The notes under the pieces were generated by a model. It saw only the letters and a list, made by a program, of their open reading frames with translations. It had not been told where the DNA came from and did not search any database. Below are positions 8,537 to 17,062 of a stretch of 64,000 nt of DNA, piece after piece (the first letter of the stretch is position 1; each line of letters starts with the position of its first letter). This stretch comes from Gillisia sp. Hel1_33_143 (GTDB lineage Bacteria; Bacteroidota; Bacteroidia; Flavobacteriales; Flavobacteriaceae): assembly GCF_900104765.1 (NCBI RefSeq), contig NZ_LT629737.1, forward strand, positions 1,674,001-1,738,000. Reading direction: 5' to 3'. The position numbers were made by a program, and so were the translations under genes.

Positions 8537-9418
8537 TTAAATACTAGCTGAAGAGACTTCAGAACTTCTGTTTATTTTTTTTACTAATCCTTGTAATACT
8601 TTTCCTGGTCCAACTTCTGTGAAATTTGTAGCACCATCTGCGATCATGTTCTGAACAGATTGGGTCCATTTAACCGGAGCTGTTAATTGAAATACCAAGT
8701 TTTTTTTGATCTCTGCAGGATCTGTTACCGCGGTAGTACTCACATTCTGATAAATTGGGCAGATAGGTTCACTAAATAAAGTAGACTCTATAGCTTCGGC
8801 CAATTCTTTTCTAGCTGGTTCCATTAATGGGGAATGAAATGCTCCACCTACAGGTAATAATAATGCCCTCTTAGCGCCACGCTCCTTTAAAAGCTCACAT
8901 GCTTTTTCTACTGCACTTGTGGCTCCAGAAATTACAAGTTGACCCGGGCAGTTATAATTCGCGGCAACTACAGTGCCCTCAACTTGTGCGCAAACTGCTT
9001 CCACTAATTCATCTTCCAGACCCAAAACCGCAGCCATTGTAGATGGTTCCAACTCGCAGGCATGTTGCATTGCCATAGCCCTTTTTGAAACTAGCCTTAG
9101 TGCAGCTTCAAACTCTAGAGTCTTATTTGCTACCAGTGCAGAAATTTCACCTAAGGAGTGTCCTGCAACCATATCTGGCTTAAAGCTATCTCCCATGATG
9201 GTGCTAAGAATCACAGAGTGTAAGAAAATTGCAGGTTGAGTTACTTTGGTTTGTTTTAGATCTTCAGCAGAACCTTCAAACATGACGTCTGTAATTGAAA
9301 AGCCTAAAATATCATTGGCTTTTTCAAATAAAGCTTGCGCATCATGAGATTTTTCGTAAAGGTCTAATCCCATTCCTGAGAATTGTGCCCCTTGACCGGG
9401 AAATATGTAAGCGTTCAT
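8537..9418 (-). CDS. fabD: Malonyl-CoA:ACP transacylase
   Basis: The 293-residue cytosolic enzyme loads malonyl groups onto acyl carrier protein for fatty-acid synthesis. It begins with the FPGQGAQFSGMG motif, has the nucleophile in GHSLGE (S88) and the catalytic histidine in GAFHSPLM (H195), and the late motif FTEVGPGKVLQGLVKKI. Length and motif spacing are those of the standalone enzyme. It sits apart from other fab genes, 46 bases downstream of a surface-protein start on the same strand order and preceded by the terminator of the next gene, so it probably has its own promoter. Confidence 0.96.
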   Translation of the reverse strand: MNAYIFPGQGAQFSGMGLDLYEKSHDAQALFEKANDILGFSITDVMFEGSAEDLKQTKVTQPAIFLHSVILSTIMGDSFKPDMVAGHSLGEISALVANKTLEFEAALRLVSKRAMAMQHACELEPSTMAAVLGLEDELVEAVCAQVEGTVVAANYNCPGQLVISGATSAVEKACELLKERGAKRALLLPVGGAFHSPLMEPARKELAEAIESTLFSEPICPIYQNVSTTAVTDPAEIKKNLVFQLTAPVKWTQSVQNMIADGATNFTEVGPGKVLQGLVKKINRSSEVSSASI

Positions 9419-9454
9419 TTTATTTAATTTTAATTCAGCTAAAATAGAAATAAT

Positions 9455-9496
9455 AAAAAAGACCTCACAAGAATTATTCCTTATGAGGTCTTTTTA
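9455..9496 (-). terminator. Intrinsic terminator downstream of the PNPOx-like gene
   Basis: Stem AAAAAGACCTCA / TGAGGTCTTTTT (9456-9467 with 9484-9495) with a 16-base loop, flanked by A and T runs. It lies between the stop of the gene at 9514 and the fabD start. Confidence 0.85.
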
Positions 9497-9513
9497 AATG
9501 TTAAAACAATAAA

Positions 9514-10014
9514 TTAAACGTTCAGCTTTCCTTTTTCTCCAACATCTGCTTTATCTCCGGTAAGCGCTGCAACTCCCATTTTAAATAAGCTTATATATTT
9601 ATTTTGCTTTGTATCCCAATAATATGCTTCATTCGGATCAAATTTAATAGCTGTAAGATTTGGATCATCTACACCGTCAAACCACGCATCATCTGTTTTT
9701 CCATAAAGATCTTTTAAGATGGATTTATCTGTAACGATGCTCGCATGTCCAAAAATGCTAATAAATTCCATATCTGATGGCTTACTATATAATAGCTGTA
9801 CCTTAGAATCTCTAACAATATTAGTATTGTGGTCACTATTCATTCCGCTCAAGAACCAAATATCACCATTTTCATCTACCTTTTTTGTAGACATTGGTAT
9901 AGCGCTAATAGGGGTTGTCTTAAGGTCTGTAAGCATCATACAGAAATCTATATCATCAACCAATTTCATCATTTTGTCAAGCGCATCTTGACTTGTAAGA
10001 TTTTTTGTGCTCAT
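9514..10014 (-). CDS. Pyridoxamine 5'-phosphate oxidase-fold stress protein (GSP26-like)
   Basis: This 166-residue protein belongs to the split-barrel flavin-binding family typified by Bacillus general stress protein 26. Visible features are KMMKLVDDIDFCMMLT at residues 14-30, PISAIPMSTKKVDENGDIWFLSG, the segment VQLLYSKPSDMEFISIFGHASIV, and the late WFDGVDDPNLTAIKFDPNEAYYWD that is typical of the group. It probably binds FMN or a related cofactor in the cytosol; the substrate is unknown. It is a single-gene unit with a terminator behind it. Confidence 0.85.
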   Translation of the reverse strand: MSTKNLTSQDALDKMMKLVDDIDFCMMLTDLKTTPISAIPMSTKKVDENGDIWFLSGMNSDHNTNIVRDSKVQLLYSKPSDMEFISIFGHASIVTDKSILKDLYGKTDDAWFDGVDDPNLTAIKFDPNEAYYWDTKQNKYISLFKMGVAALTGDKADVGEKGKLNV

Positions 10015-10111
10015 AACTTTTTTTGATTTTCAACTAAATTACCTTAAAGCTTTATGACAAAGCGCTAACAAAATGCCAAAAGATAACTGCGGCATGTTAA
10101 GAAATGTGAAA

Positions 10112-10978
10112 TCAGTTAAATTTCATTAGAATTTGTTCAACACGAGATTTGTAGCCAAGTCCAAATATATTGAGATGTACTAAAAGATAATATAGTTGCC
10201 AGATCTCAAGGCGCTCCTTAAATCCATCTATAATAGGGAATTGTAGGTGGTAACTTTGGAATAATTTCTCATTAAATCCACCAAACATATGCATTAATGC
10301 CAGATCTAGTTCTCTGGGTGCAAAACTCACAGCAGGATCTATTAAACAAGGTTTGCCTTGTTCATTAATAATAAAATTACCATTCCATAGATCTCCATGT
10401 GTTAATGCCGGAGCTTCATTAGGGATTAAATTTGAAATATTCTTGAAAAAGTTCTTATAGGAATCATTCAGATAGCCATTATCTTTTGCCAGTTGAAGCT
10501 GCGGCTCCAATCTTTGCGAGATGTAAAATTCTGAAGCTGATGAATTCCAGCTATTATATTGACGGAGATTTGCGATGTAATTATCTTCTTTAAAACCAAA
10601 ATTCTCTGAAGTAGTTTGATGTAACTTTGCTAATTGATTTCCAAATACCTCCCAAAAATCCTCGTTAGGGGTAGTAGCTCTCTTATATTCTAATAATAAA
10701 TAGGCGTGATGCTTATATTCACCAGTAAAAAGGGCTTTAGGAATATCTATGCAATTTGGAGCAGCTAGTGCATTTAATCCAGTCATTTCTGCCGCGAACA
10801 TCCCCGGAAATTTGTTGGCATTGTTAATCTTAATTACCAACTTTTCATTGGTAGCGGAGGTTAGAAGAAAAACTTCATTAATATCGCCACCGGTTAAAGC
10901 AGAAGAATATTTCAGATCAAAATTGATCTCACTTGAAGCTCTTTCAATTAGCTTTTTAAAATCATTATTTCCTGTCAT
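10112..10978 (-). CDS. Fructosamine kinase family protein
   Basis: The 288-residue protein is a small-molecule kinase of the fructosamine/ketosamine-3-kinase family, which phosphorylates sugar adducts on amines so that they fall off (deglycation). Hallmarks are the glycine-rich GGDINEVFLL near residue 28, the invariant lysine in KLVIKINN, the catalytic loop THGDLWNGNFI with D and N residues near 196-201, and the metal-binding aspartate in CLIDPAVSFAPRELDLALM. Its start overlaps the end of folA by 14 bases, indicating co-transcription behind folA. The physiological substrate is not known for bacterial members in general. Confidence 0.9.
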   Translation of the reverse strand: MTGNNDFKKLIERASSEINFDLKYSSALTGGDINEVFLLTSATNEKLVIKINNANKFPGMFAAEMTGLNALAAPNCIDIPKALFTGEYKHHAYLLLEYKRATTPNEDFWEVFGNQLAKLHQTTSENFGFKEDNYIANLRQYNSWNSSASEFYISQRLEPQLQLAKDNGYLNDSYKNFFKNISNLIPNEAPALTHGDLWNGNFIINEQGKPCLIDPAVSFAPRELDLALMHMFGGFNEKLFQSYHLQFPIIDGFKERLEIWQLYYLLVHLNIFGLGYKSRVEQILMKFN

Positions 10979-11447
10979 AGGTTAGATAAGTAAATGCATA
11001 ATCATGCTTTTCATCCTTATCGTGAAATACTTTAGACACTAAATCCCACTTGCTTTCATCAATCTCAGGAAAAAAGGTATCGGCTTCAAAAGTTCCATGA
11101 ACTCTCGTAAGTTCTATTCTATCTGCTAGTTCTAAGCCCATTTTATAAATCTCTCCACCGCCAATTATAAAAGTCTGTGGATCTTCATTAGAGAATTCTA
11201 TTGCTCGCTCTATGGAGTGAACTACAATAATACCTTCTTTCTTATAATTATCTTTTCTTGTAATTACTAGGTGTGTTCTTTTAGGTAAAGGCTTCGGGAA
11301 AGATTCAAATGTTTTTCGGCCCATAATTATATGATGTCCGGACGTAAGTTCTTTAAACCTTTTAAAATCATCTGGTAAATGCCATACAAGATCATTCTCT
11401 TTTCCTAATGCATTATTCTCTCCAGCAGCTGCAATTATTGTAAGCAT
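10965..11447 (-). CDS. folA: Dihydrofolate reductase
   Basis: The 160-residue enzyme reduces dihydrofolate with NADPH. It starts MLTIIAAAGENNALGKENDLVWHLPDD, containing the substrate-binding W22/D27-equivalent segment (LVWHLPDDFKRFKELT), then IIMGRKTFES (NADPH phosphate contacts) and IIGGGEIY, the conserved glycine pair. The gene overlaps the kinase gene by 14 bases and begins 2 bases after the 2TM gene ends, so the three genes at 10112-11923 form an operon. Thymidylate synthase, which makes the dihydrofolate, is in the same window at 16097. Confidence 0.97.
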   Translation of the reverse strand: MLTIIAAAGENNALGKENDLVWHLPDDFKRFKELTSGHHIIMGRKTFESFPKPLPKRTHLVITRKDNYKKEGIIVVHSIERAIEFSNEDPQTFIIGGGEIYKMGLELADRIELTRVHGTFEADTFFPEIDESKWDLVSKVFHDKDEKHDYAFTYLTYDRK

Positions 11448-11449
11448 AA

Positions 11450-11923
11450 TTATTTCTGATTATATGGATTTGAATTAGTGTTATCTGGTGTAATCGGTTT
11501 AATACGAGAAGTATCTTTAGGGGGAAGTGGGTACTCTCTATCTACTTGTTGTTGTAACTCTGCAATTTTATCCTTTTGCTTTTTCACCAATTTGTCTAGT
11601 TGCTTTTGTTCCCATTCTTTCCCCATAAATGCGCTTGTAACAAATACATTAATAACGTGAATTAAGAAAAAGAATGTCCATAGTAAAATTGCCCAAACAA
11701 ACCAATTATAGCCCAACGGCATAAAATCTTCTCTATATCCAATAACAACATTCACTACTATTAAGAGTACGGCTCCCACCAAAAATATTACAAAATGTTG
11801 AAAAAGTCTTTTCTTTTGTATTGCTCTTAATCTAGCATTCTCATACAACTCACGTTGCTCGGAATCTAGTTTACCTGGGTTTTTCTTTTTAGAGAACATA
11901 TTTAGAATTACATTAGTATTCAT
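11450..11923 (-). CDS. 2TM-domain membrane protein
   Basis: This 157-residue protein has two membrane helices (about residues 44-65 HFVIFLVGAVLLIVVNVVIG and 78-97) joined by a short loop, preceded by an Arg/Lys-rich segment ENARLRAIQKKRLF and followed by a coiled-coil-like KQLDKLVKKQKDKIAELQQQV and a Pro-rich tail. This is the 2TM family common in Flavobacteriia, sometimes fused to histidine kinases; alone, its function is unknown. An alternative start at 11899 (MFSKKKN) is equally plausible. A TAAATTTG box at 11935-11942 on the minus strand may be the promoter of the three-gene operon with folA. Confidence 0.8.
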   Translation of the reverse strand: MNTNVILNMFSKKKNPGKLDSEQRELYENARLRAIQKKRLFQHFVIFLVGAVLLIVVNVVIGYREDFMPLGYNWFVWAILLWTFFFLIHVINVFVTSAFMGKEWEQKQLDKLVKKQKDKIAELQQQVDREYPLPPKDTSRIKPITPDNTNSNPYNQK

Positions 11924-11961
11924 TCAAATTTAAAGGTTTTTAAACCAATGTTAAAGCGCTT

Positions 11962-13050
11962 ATGAAGAATTTAAGAAAACCCTTCCCGGTTCTAGCTCAA
12001 TATATTTATTTTAATACTGCTGCATCCGGACTATTGTCTGAAAAGGTATTGGAGTTTAGACAAGATCATGATCTTGATTTTTTGATTTCCGGGAGTATCC
12101 TTAAAGATAAACAAGGCAAGTTAATCTCTCAAGTTCGAGAGAGTGTGGGCAAGTTCTTTAAATGTGAACCTCATAGAGTAGCTTTGGTACCTAATTTTTC
12201 TTTCGGATTTAATACTCTGATGGAAAGTATAGACAAGTCTAAAAAAGTTCTTTTGCTAGAAGGAGACTATCCATCTATAAATTGGGCTGTAACTTCTAGA
12301 GATTTTAATATATGTTATGCAGATTTAAATGAAAATTTAGAAGCTAATATTGAAGCTGCTATAGAAGGTCATAAGCCAGATGTCTTCGCCTTTAGTATCA
12401 TTCAGTACATAAGCGGTATAAAACTTTCTATCTCATTTTTAAAAACACTAAAGGAGAAGTATCCAGACATCATCTTTGTTGCAGACGGCACTCAGTTTTG
12501 TGGTACTGAAGATTTCAATTTTGATGATTCTGGAATAGATGTTCTACTATGTAGTTCTTATAAATGGTTAAACGCAGGTTATGGAAATGGCTTTGTTCTT
12601 TTTAACGAAAATGTACAAGGGAAAATAGCGCCTAGATCCTTAGGCTTTAACTCGGTTAAAGGAAAATATAAAGAAGCAGAAGGAAATCTTATAGGAAAAT
12701 TTGAACCAGGCCATCAAGACACTCTAAATTTTGGAAGTTTAAAAGTTGCTCTAGAGTTATTAACTGAGGTTGGAATGGAAAAAGTTCAAAGTAATATATT
12801 AGAACTTAGCAAGCAGGCTAAAAAAGAATTCGCATCATTAGGCCTTTTACAAGAAGATGTTGTTAATAGAGATACTCACTCTTCGATCTTTAATATAAAA
12901 GGCGATGACAAGCTATTTAATTATCTTAGAAGTAATAATGTAATTTGTGCTCAAAGGGGAAAAGGAATTAGATTGAGTTTCCATTATTTCAATACTTCAG
13001 AAGAGATAGAAAATTTAGTGCAGTTGCTTAAAAAGTTCCTTAATAAGTAA
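11962..13050 (+). CDS. Class V aminotransferase / cysteine desulfurase-fold PLP enzyme, possible EgtE-type lyase
   Basis: The 362-residue protein has the fold of class V PLP enzymes. The Schiff-base lysine lies in LLCSSYKWLNAGYGNG at about residue 203, and the PLP-contacting aspartate in IIFVADGTQFCG at about 171. N-terminal YIYFNTAASGLLS is the family's typical start. The family includes cysteine desulfurases, kynureninase, isopenicillin-N epimerase and the ergothioneine C-S lyase EgtE. It is convergent with DUF427-egtD-egtB, so I infer it might cleave hercynylcysteine sulfoxide. The orientation weakens that inference, because it is not in their operon. A generic lyase or aminotransferase role is the fallback. 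Confidence 0.8.
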   Translation: MKNLRKPFPVLAQYIYFNTAASGLLSEKVLEFRQDHDLDFLISGSILKDKQGKLISQVRESVGKFFKCEPHRVALVPNFSFGFNTLMESIDKSKKVLLLEGDYPSINWAVTSRDFNICYADLNENLEANIEAAIEGHKPDVFAFSIIQYISGIKLSISFLKTLKEKYPDIIFVADGTQFCGTEDFNFDDSGIDVLLCSSYKWLNAGYGNGFVLFNENVQGKIAPRSLGFNSVKGKYKEAEGNLIGKFEPGHQDTLNFGSLKVALELLTEVGMEKVQSNILELSKQAKKEFASLGLLQEDVVNRDTHSSIFNIKGDDKLFNYLRSNNVICAQRGKGIRLSFHYFNTSEEIENLVQLLKKFLNK

Positions 13051-13059
13051 TTAAATTAC

Positions 13060-13341
13060 TTACTCAGTAACCTTTATCTCTTTCCAGAATGCAACATAAT
13101 TTTCTATAGGTTTTGCAGCATGACTTGTATTGGGGTAGTACCAGGCGGCATCCTTATTTATTTTATCTCCTACAGTTACATTATAATAAGAGGCAACTCC
13201 TTTCCATGGGCAGCGTGAGGTAGTGTCACTGTTATTAAAGAATTCAGACTTTATAGATTCTTTCGGGAAATAGTGATTGTTCTCTACGATCTTAGTGTCA
13301 TTACTTTCAGCAATTACGGTATTGTTCCAAATAGCCTTCAT
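13060..13341 (-). CDS. DUF427 family protein
   Basis: The 93-residue protein belongs to the DUF427 family, recognisable from MKAIWNNTVIAESNDTKIVENNHYFP at the start, SRCPWKGVASYYNV in the middle and AAWYYPNTSHAAKPIENYVAFWKEIKV near the end. The start at 13341 was chosen over 13392 because the family begins at MKAIWN and because it then follows the egtD stop by one base instead of running 50 bases into it. It is the last gene of an apparent egtB-egtD-DUF427 operon. No reaction is established for DUF427; the operon position suggests a link to hercynine or thiol chemistry, which is inference. Confidence 0.85.
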   Translation of the reverse strand: MKAIWNNTVIAESNDTKIVENNHYFPKESIKSEFFNNSDTTSRCPWKGVASYYNVTVGDKINKDAAWYYPNTSHAAKPIENYVAFWKEIKVTE

Positions 13342-13342
13342 A

Positions 13343-14311
13343 TTATTGTTTTTTAAAAATGTAGTTCTTATAATATTTTTTTTCGTCAACAAAGGAGTGG
13401 GTTACTTTTAAACCTGCTTCTTCCGCGAGCCACTCTACAACAGCATCATCATATTTTTGTGATATCTCTGTATGAATTGTCTCCCACGCATCAAAATGAA
13501 TATCTATTCCCAGACTTTCTATACTTACATTTTGCTCTTCTCTACTTACCAAAAAGCTTTTTGCAGTGCCAGACTCCGGATCATAAGTTTCCCAGTGAGA
13601 AAAAGTTTCTAAGTTAAAATTACCTCCAAGCTCAGAATTTATTCTTGCGAGCAAATTTTTGTTGAAGGCAGCGGTAACCCCCGTTTTATCGTTGTAGGCT
13701 TCCAGTATGATTTCCGGGTCTTTCTTTTGATCAAATCCCATAAAAAGCATATCCTCATCACTCATTGCAATTTGAATATGTTTTAGAAAATCTATAGCAT
13801 CTGTATGTAGAAGGTTACCAATATTTGAACCCAATACAAGAATTACCTTTTTTCGGGTATTATAATCTGACAGTTTTTCTAATGTTTTGAAATAGGTTCC
13901 TTGCTGAATCTTTACCTGAACTTCTGGGATCTCCTTTTTAAGAGAATCTTCCAGTTCTAGAAGTACATTCTCGCTTATATCTATTGGTAGATAATTAAAG
14001 TGTATTTTTTGAGCTACTAATTCTTTAAGCAGAAGTTTCGTCTTTTTACCATCACCTGCCCCCAGCTCAATTAGATCAAAACCTTTATCGCTCTTAAATA
14101 TTTCTGTAATTTCTGAAGTATGATCTTTTAGAATATTGAATTCACAATTGGTTAAATAATATTCCGGTAAGTTCATGATATCTTGAAACAACTTATCGCC
14201 CTTTTTATCATAAATATACTTTGACAATAAATATTTAGGATAGGTACTTAGCCCTATATGTACATCTTCTTCAAATGCTGAAGAAAAAGTGGTCTTTATA
14301 TTTTCTTTCAT
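13343..14311 (-). CDS. egtD: L-histidine N(alpha)-methyltransferase
   Basis: The 322-residue SAM-dependent methyltransferase trimethylates the alpha-amino group of histidine to hercynine, first step of ergothioneine synthesis. The DUF2260/EgtD family signatures are visible: STYPKYLLSKYIYDKKGDKLFQDI near residue 22, PEYYLTNCEFNIL, the SAM-binding FDLIELGAGDGKKTKLLL near 78-96, and ILVLGSNIGNL near 155. C-terminal TEISQKYDDAVVEWLAEEAGL is also typical. It follows egtB by 14 bases on the same strand. All domain parts appear intact. Confidence 0.92.
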   Translation of the reverse strand: MKENIKTTFSSAFEEDVHIGLSTYPKYLLSKYIYDKKGDKLFQDIMNLPEYYLTNCEFNILKDHTSEITEIFKSDKGFDLIELGAGDGKKTKLLLKELVAQKIHFNYLPIDISENVLLELEDSLKKEIPEVQVKIQQGTYFKTLEKLSDYNTRKKVILVLGSNIGNLLHTDAIDFLKHIQIAMSDEDMLFMGFDQKKDPEIILEAYNDKTGVTAAFNKNLLARINSELGGNFNLETFSHWETYDPESGTAKSFLVSREEQNVSIESLGIDIHFDAWETIHTEISQKYDDAVVEWLAEEAGLKVTHSFVDEKKYYKNYIFKKQ

Positions 14312-14325
14312 CTTTAATTGTAAAA

Positions 14326-15492
14326 TTATCTAGCCAACCTTAATCCTGTGAATTGCCATCTTAATTGGGTTTGGAAAAAGTTTCTATAAGTGGCTCTGGT
14401 ATGATCTTTAGAGGTTGCAACAGAACCCCCTCGAAGTACTTTTTGATTTACCATGAACTTCCCATTGTACTCTCCAAGTGCCCCAGGAGCTTTCGTATAA
14501 TTAGGGTAGGGGCTATATGCACTTTCTGTCCATTCCCATCTGCTTCCCCAATCAAAATTCTTTTGAGCAATTTCCCATTCAAATTCTGTGGGCAATCTCA
14601 TTTCTTTCCATTGAGAGTATGCAAATGCTTCAAAATAGGAGATGTGAGTAACGGGAGCTTCCAATTTTAAATCTTTTAAACCTTGAAGGGTGTATTGTTG
14701 CCATTTACCATCTATGTGGTGCCAGTATGCAGGAGATTTAATGTTGTTGATATTCACCCATTCCCATCCTTCAGCATGCCATAATAATACATCCTTGTAA
14801 CCTCCGGCTTCAATAAATTCAAGATACTCTTTATTGGTAACTAACTTATTTGCTATTTCGTAATCCTGAAGGTACACTTTATGTCTCCCAAGTTCATTAT
14901 CATAACAAAAAGAATCAGTATCATGCCCTATTTCATAGATACCGGCAGGTACTGTTATCCACTCAGTCTCATATTTCTGAATGGGATTTTCTTTAAATGT
15001 TAGATTGTAATGAGGGAGTAAGGGGTTATTTCCTAATATGTATTTAATATCCGTAAGGAGTAACTCCTGGTGTTGTTTTTCATGATGACAACCAATCTCT
15101 ATCACTTCTAGCATTTTTTTAGAAAAATTGGAAGTATTTTCAAAAAGCTTCATCATTGCATCAGTCACATGCTTTCTGTAAGAATAGATCCAAGCAACTG
15201 TGGGTCGAGAAAGATTACCTCTATCTGTTCTTACCACTTTCTCACCAACGCTTTCATAATAACTGTTGAATACAAAAGCAGTGTGATCGTCAAAAAGCAC
15301 ATAATCCTTATAAAATTCCTTAAGAACAAATTCTTCGAAGAACCAGGTGGTATGGCCTAGATGCCATTTAGGTGGAGAAACATCTACTACGGGTTGCACC
15401 ACGTAATCTTCTGTTTCTAGAAAAGAACATATTTGCTCTGTATCTTTTCTTGTATTTGTAAATAAGTTAAGTAATTTGTTTTTTGAGATCAT
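14326..15492 (-). CDS. egtB: Ergothioneine synthase EgtB (iron-dependent sulfoxide synthase)
   Basis: The 388-residue non-haem iron enzyme couples hercynine to a thiol (cysteine or gamma-glutamylcysteine) with oxygen. An N-terminal DinB-like helical domain supplies the iron triad: H47 in WHLGHTTWFFE and H137 and H141 in CHHEKQHQELLL. A formylglycine-generating-enzyme-like domain follows (about 195-388), with LPTEFEWEIAQ, RWEWTESAYSPYP and LRGGSVATSKDHTRATYRNF. It is first in an operon with egtD and DUF427. Neither egtA nor egtC is nearby, so direct use of cysteine is possible but unproven. A separate methyltransferase gene argues against the fused ovothiol enzyme OvoA. Confidence 0.9.
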   Translation of the reverse strand: MISKNKLLNLFTNTRKDTEQICSFLETEDYVVQPVVDVSPPKWHLGHTTWFFEEFVLKEFYKDYVLFDDHTAFVFNSYYESVGEKVVRTDRGNLSRPTVAWIYSYRKHVTDAMMKLFENTSNFSKKMLEVIEIGCHHEKQHQELLLTDIKYILGNNPLLPHYNLTFKENPIQKYETEWITVPAGIYEIGHDTDSFCYDNELGRHKVYLQDYEIANKLVTNKEYLEFIEAGGYKDVLLWHAEGWEWVNINNIKSPAYWHHIDGKWQQYTLQGLKDLKLEAPVTHISYFEAFAYSQWKEMRLPTEFEWEIAQKNFDWGSRWEWTESAYSPYPNYTKAPGALGEYNGKFMVNQKVLRGGSVATSKDHTRATYRNFFQTQLRWQFTGLRLAR

Positions 15493-15616
15493 ATAAGTAG
15501 TAATAGAGGCTACTACTCAAAGTTACAATAATTTAGAAATGACAGAAATATACATGAGTTAAGGAGGAGTTAAAAAATAACTCGCCCTTAATTCAATATT
15601 AACCGATTTTAAATAC

Positions 15617-16030
15617 CTAAAAGTTAAGGGGGATGGTATATTCGATAGGAGTAGGTTTTCCGGCTAAACTACCTGGCTTCATTTTAGGCATCTTCATGAT
15701 CATTTCTTTAGCAGCAGCATTTATTTTAGCGTCCTTTCCCTCAATAGATGTAACTTCAACCATTCCTTCTTTATTGATGACCATAGAAATTATTGCCTTC
15801 CCTCTAAGGAATTCTCCTTTGCTATTCTTAGGATATTTATAATTTTCGCGTACGTGTTGTCCTAACATCTTATTAAAACAAGCTTTTGTGTCTTTGCTAT
15901 TTTCGCAACCAGGCCATACGGGCGCAATTTCTGTAGTTGAAACAGAATTACCAGAAACTTTTACTCCTTCTTGTGCAAAAGAAATGCTTGCTACAAAAAA
16001 CAAAACAACAAATGAAATTACTTTTTCCAT
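15617..16030 (-). CDS. Periplasmic protein with TonB C-terminal-like domain
   Basis: This 137-residue protein has a signal peptide (MEKVISFVVLFFVASISFAQ) and then a domain like the C-terminus of TonB-family energy transducers: APVWPGCENSKDTKACFNKMLGQHV followed by GKAIISMVINKEGMVEVTSIEGKDAKINAAAKEMIMKMPKMKPG and a final PIEYTIPLNF strand. It lacks the membrane anchor and proline-rich spacer of a true TonB, so it is a soluble single-domain member, a type common in flavobacteria. It probably binds other envelope proteins; the role is unknown. It is a single gene with gaps of 124 and 66 bases. Confidence 0.85.
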   Translation of the reverse strand: MEKVISFVVLFFVASISFAQEGVKVSGNSVSTTEIAPVWPGCENSKDTKACFNKMLGQHVRENYKYPKNSKGEFLRGKAIISMVINKEGMVEVTSIEGKDAKINAAAKEMIMKMPKMKPGSLAGKPTPIEYTIPLNF

Positions 16031-16096
16031 GATTTACGTAGATTTTAGTGCCCTAAATTTGGGTTGTAAGGCGTTGAGGTAGGTCTAGTACAATTA

Positions 16097-16921
16097 TTAT
16101 ACCGCTACTTTTCCTTTTATATGCGGGTGCGGATCATAATTTTCAAGACTGAAATCTTCAAATTTAAAACTGAAGATATCTTTAACCTCAGGATTTATTT
16201 TAATTTGAGGTAATTTACGAAGATCTCTAGATAACTGCAATTCTACTTGTTCAAAATGATTGTTATAGATATGCGCATCTCCAAAGGTATGTATGAAATC
16301 TCCGGGTTCATAACCACATACCTGAGCCATCATCATGGTAAATAGAGCGTAGGAGGCTATATTAAAAGGTACGCCAAGAAATACATCTGCACTGCGCTGA
16401 TAAAGTTGACAAGACAACTTTCCATCTGCAACATAGAATTGGAAAAAAGCATGACATGGTGGTAAAGCAGCCTTTCCATTGGCTACATTTTCAGAAAAAG
16501 TTTTTGAAGTATCGGGCATTACGGATGGATTCCAAGCAGAAACCAACATTCTTCTACTATTTGGGTTTTTCTTTAAAGTCTCAACTATCTCTTTAATCTG
16601 GTCTATATCTTCTCCATTCCAATTTCTCCACTGGTAACCATATACAGGTCCAAGATCGCCATTTTCATCAGCCCATTCATTCCAGATCCTTACCCCGTTA
16701 TCTTGAAGATATTTTACGTTGGTGTCTCCGTTTAAGAACCACAACAGCTCATATACTATAGACTTTAAATGAAGCTTTTTGGTAGTTACCATTGGAAATC
16801 CTTCGCTAAGGTCAAATCTCATTTGGTATCCAAAAACGCTTTTGGTACCTGTACCTGTGCGATCTCCTTTTTGTACCCCGTTATCCAGAATATGTTTTAT
16901 AAGGTCGTGATATTGTTTCAT
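16097..16921 (-). CDS. thyA: Thymidylate synthase
   Basis: The 274-residue enzyme methylates dUMP to dTMP using methylene-tetrahydrofolate and releases dihydrofolate. Landmarks are [13 protein letters not shown] at residues 19-31, [33 protein letters not shown], the active-site cysteine C156 in [28 protein letters not shown] and the folate-site [12 protein letters not shown]. It ends [12 protein letters not shown], the normal C-terminus that closes over the active site. FolA, its functional partner, is encoded 5 kb to the left. Confidence 0.98.
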   Translation of the reverse strand: MKQYHDLIKHILDNGVQKGDRTGTGTKSVFGYQMRFDLSEGFPMVTTKKLHLKSIVYELLWFLNGDTNVKYLQDNGVRIWNEWADENGDLGPVYGYQWRNWNGEDIDQIKEIVETLKKNPNSRRMLVSAWNPSVMPDTSKTFSENVANGKAALPPCHAFFQFYVADGKLSCQLYQRSADVFLGVPFNIASYALFTMMMAQVCGYEPGDFIHTFGDAHIYNNHFEQVELQLSRDLRKLPQIKINPEVKDIFSFKFEDFSLENYDPHPHIKGKVAV

Positions 16922-17062
16922 AACTTTAAAATAGTCCTTTTATAATAGAAATGGTATTGTAAGAATAGCTAAAATATGGAATAGAAGAGTAGGATAAAAC
17001 TTTGAGGTTCTACCAATTATTAATAGTTATTAACTACATAATTTTAATATAGGAACTGCTAT

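Noticed and set aside
14326-15492. EgtB call as ovothiol synthase OvoA
   Set aside because: OvoA carries a fused methyltransferase and is far longer; here the methyltransferase is a separate EgtD.
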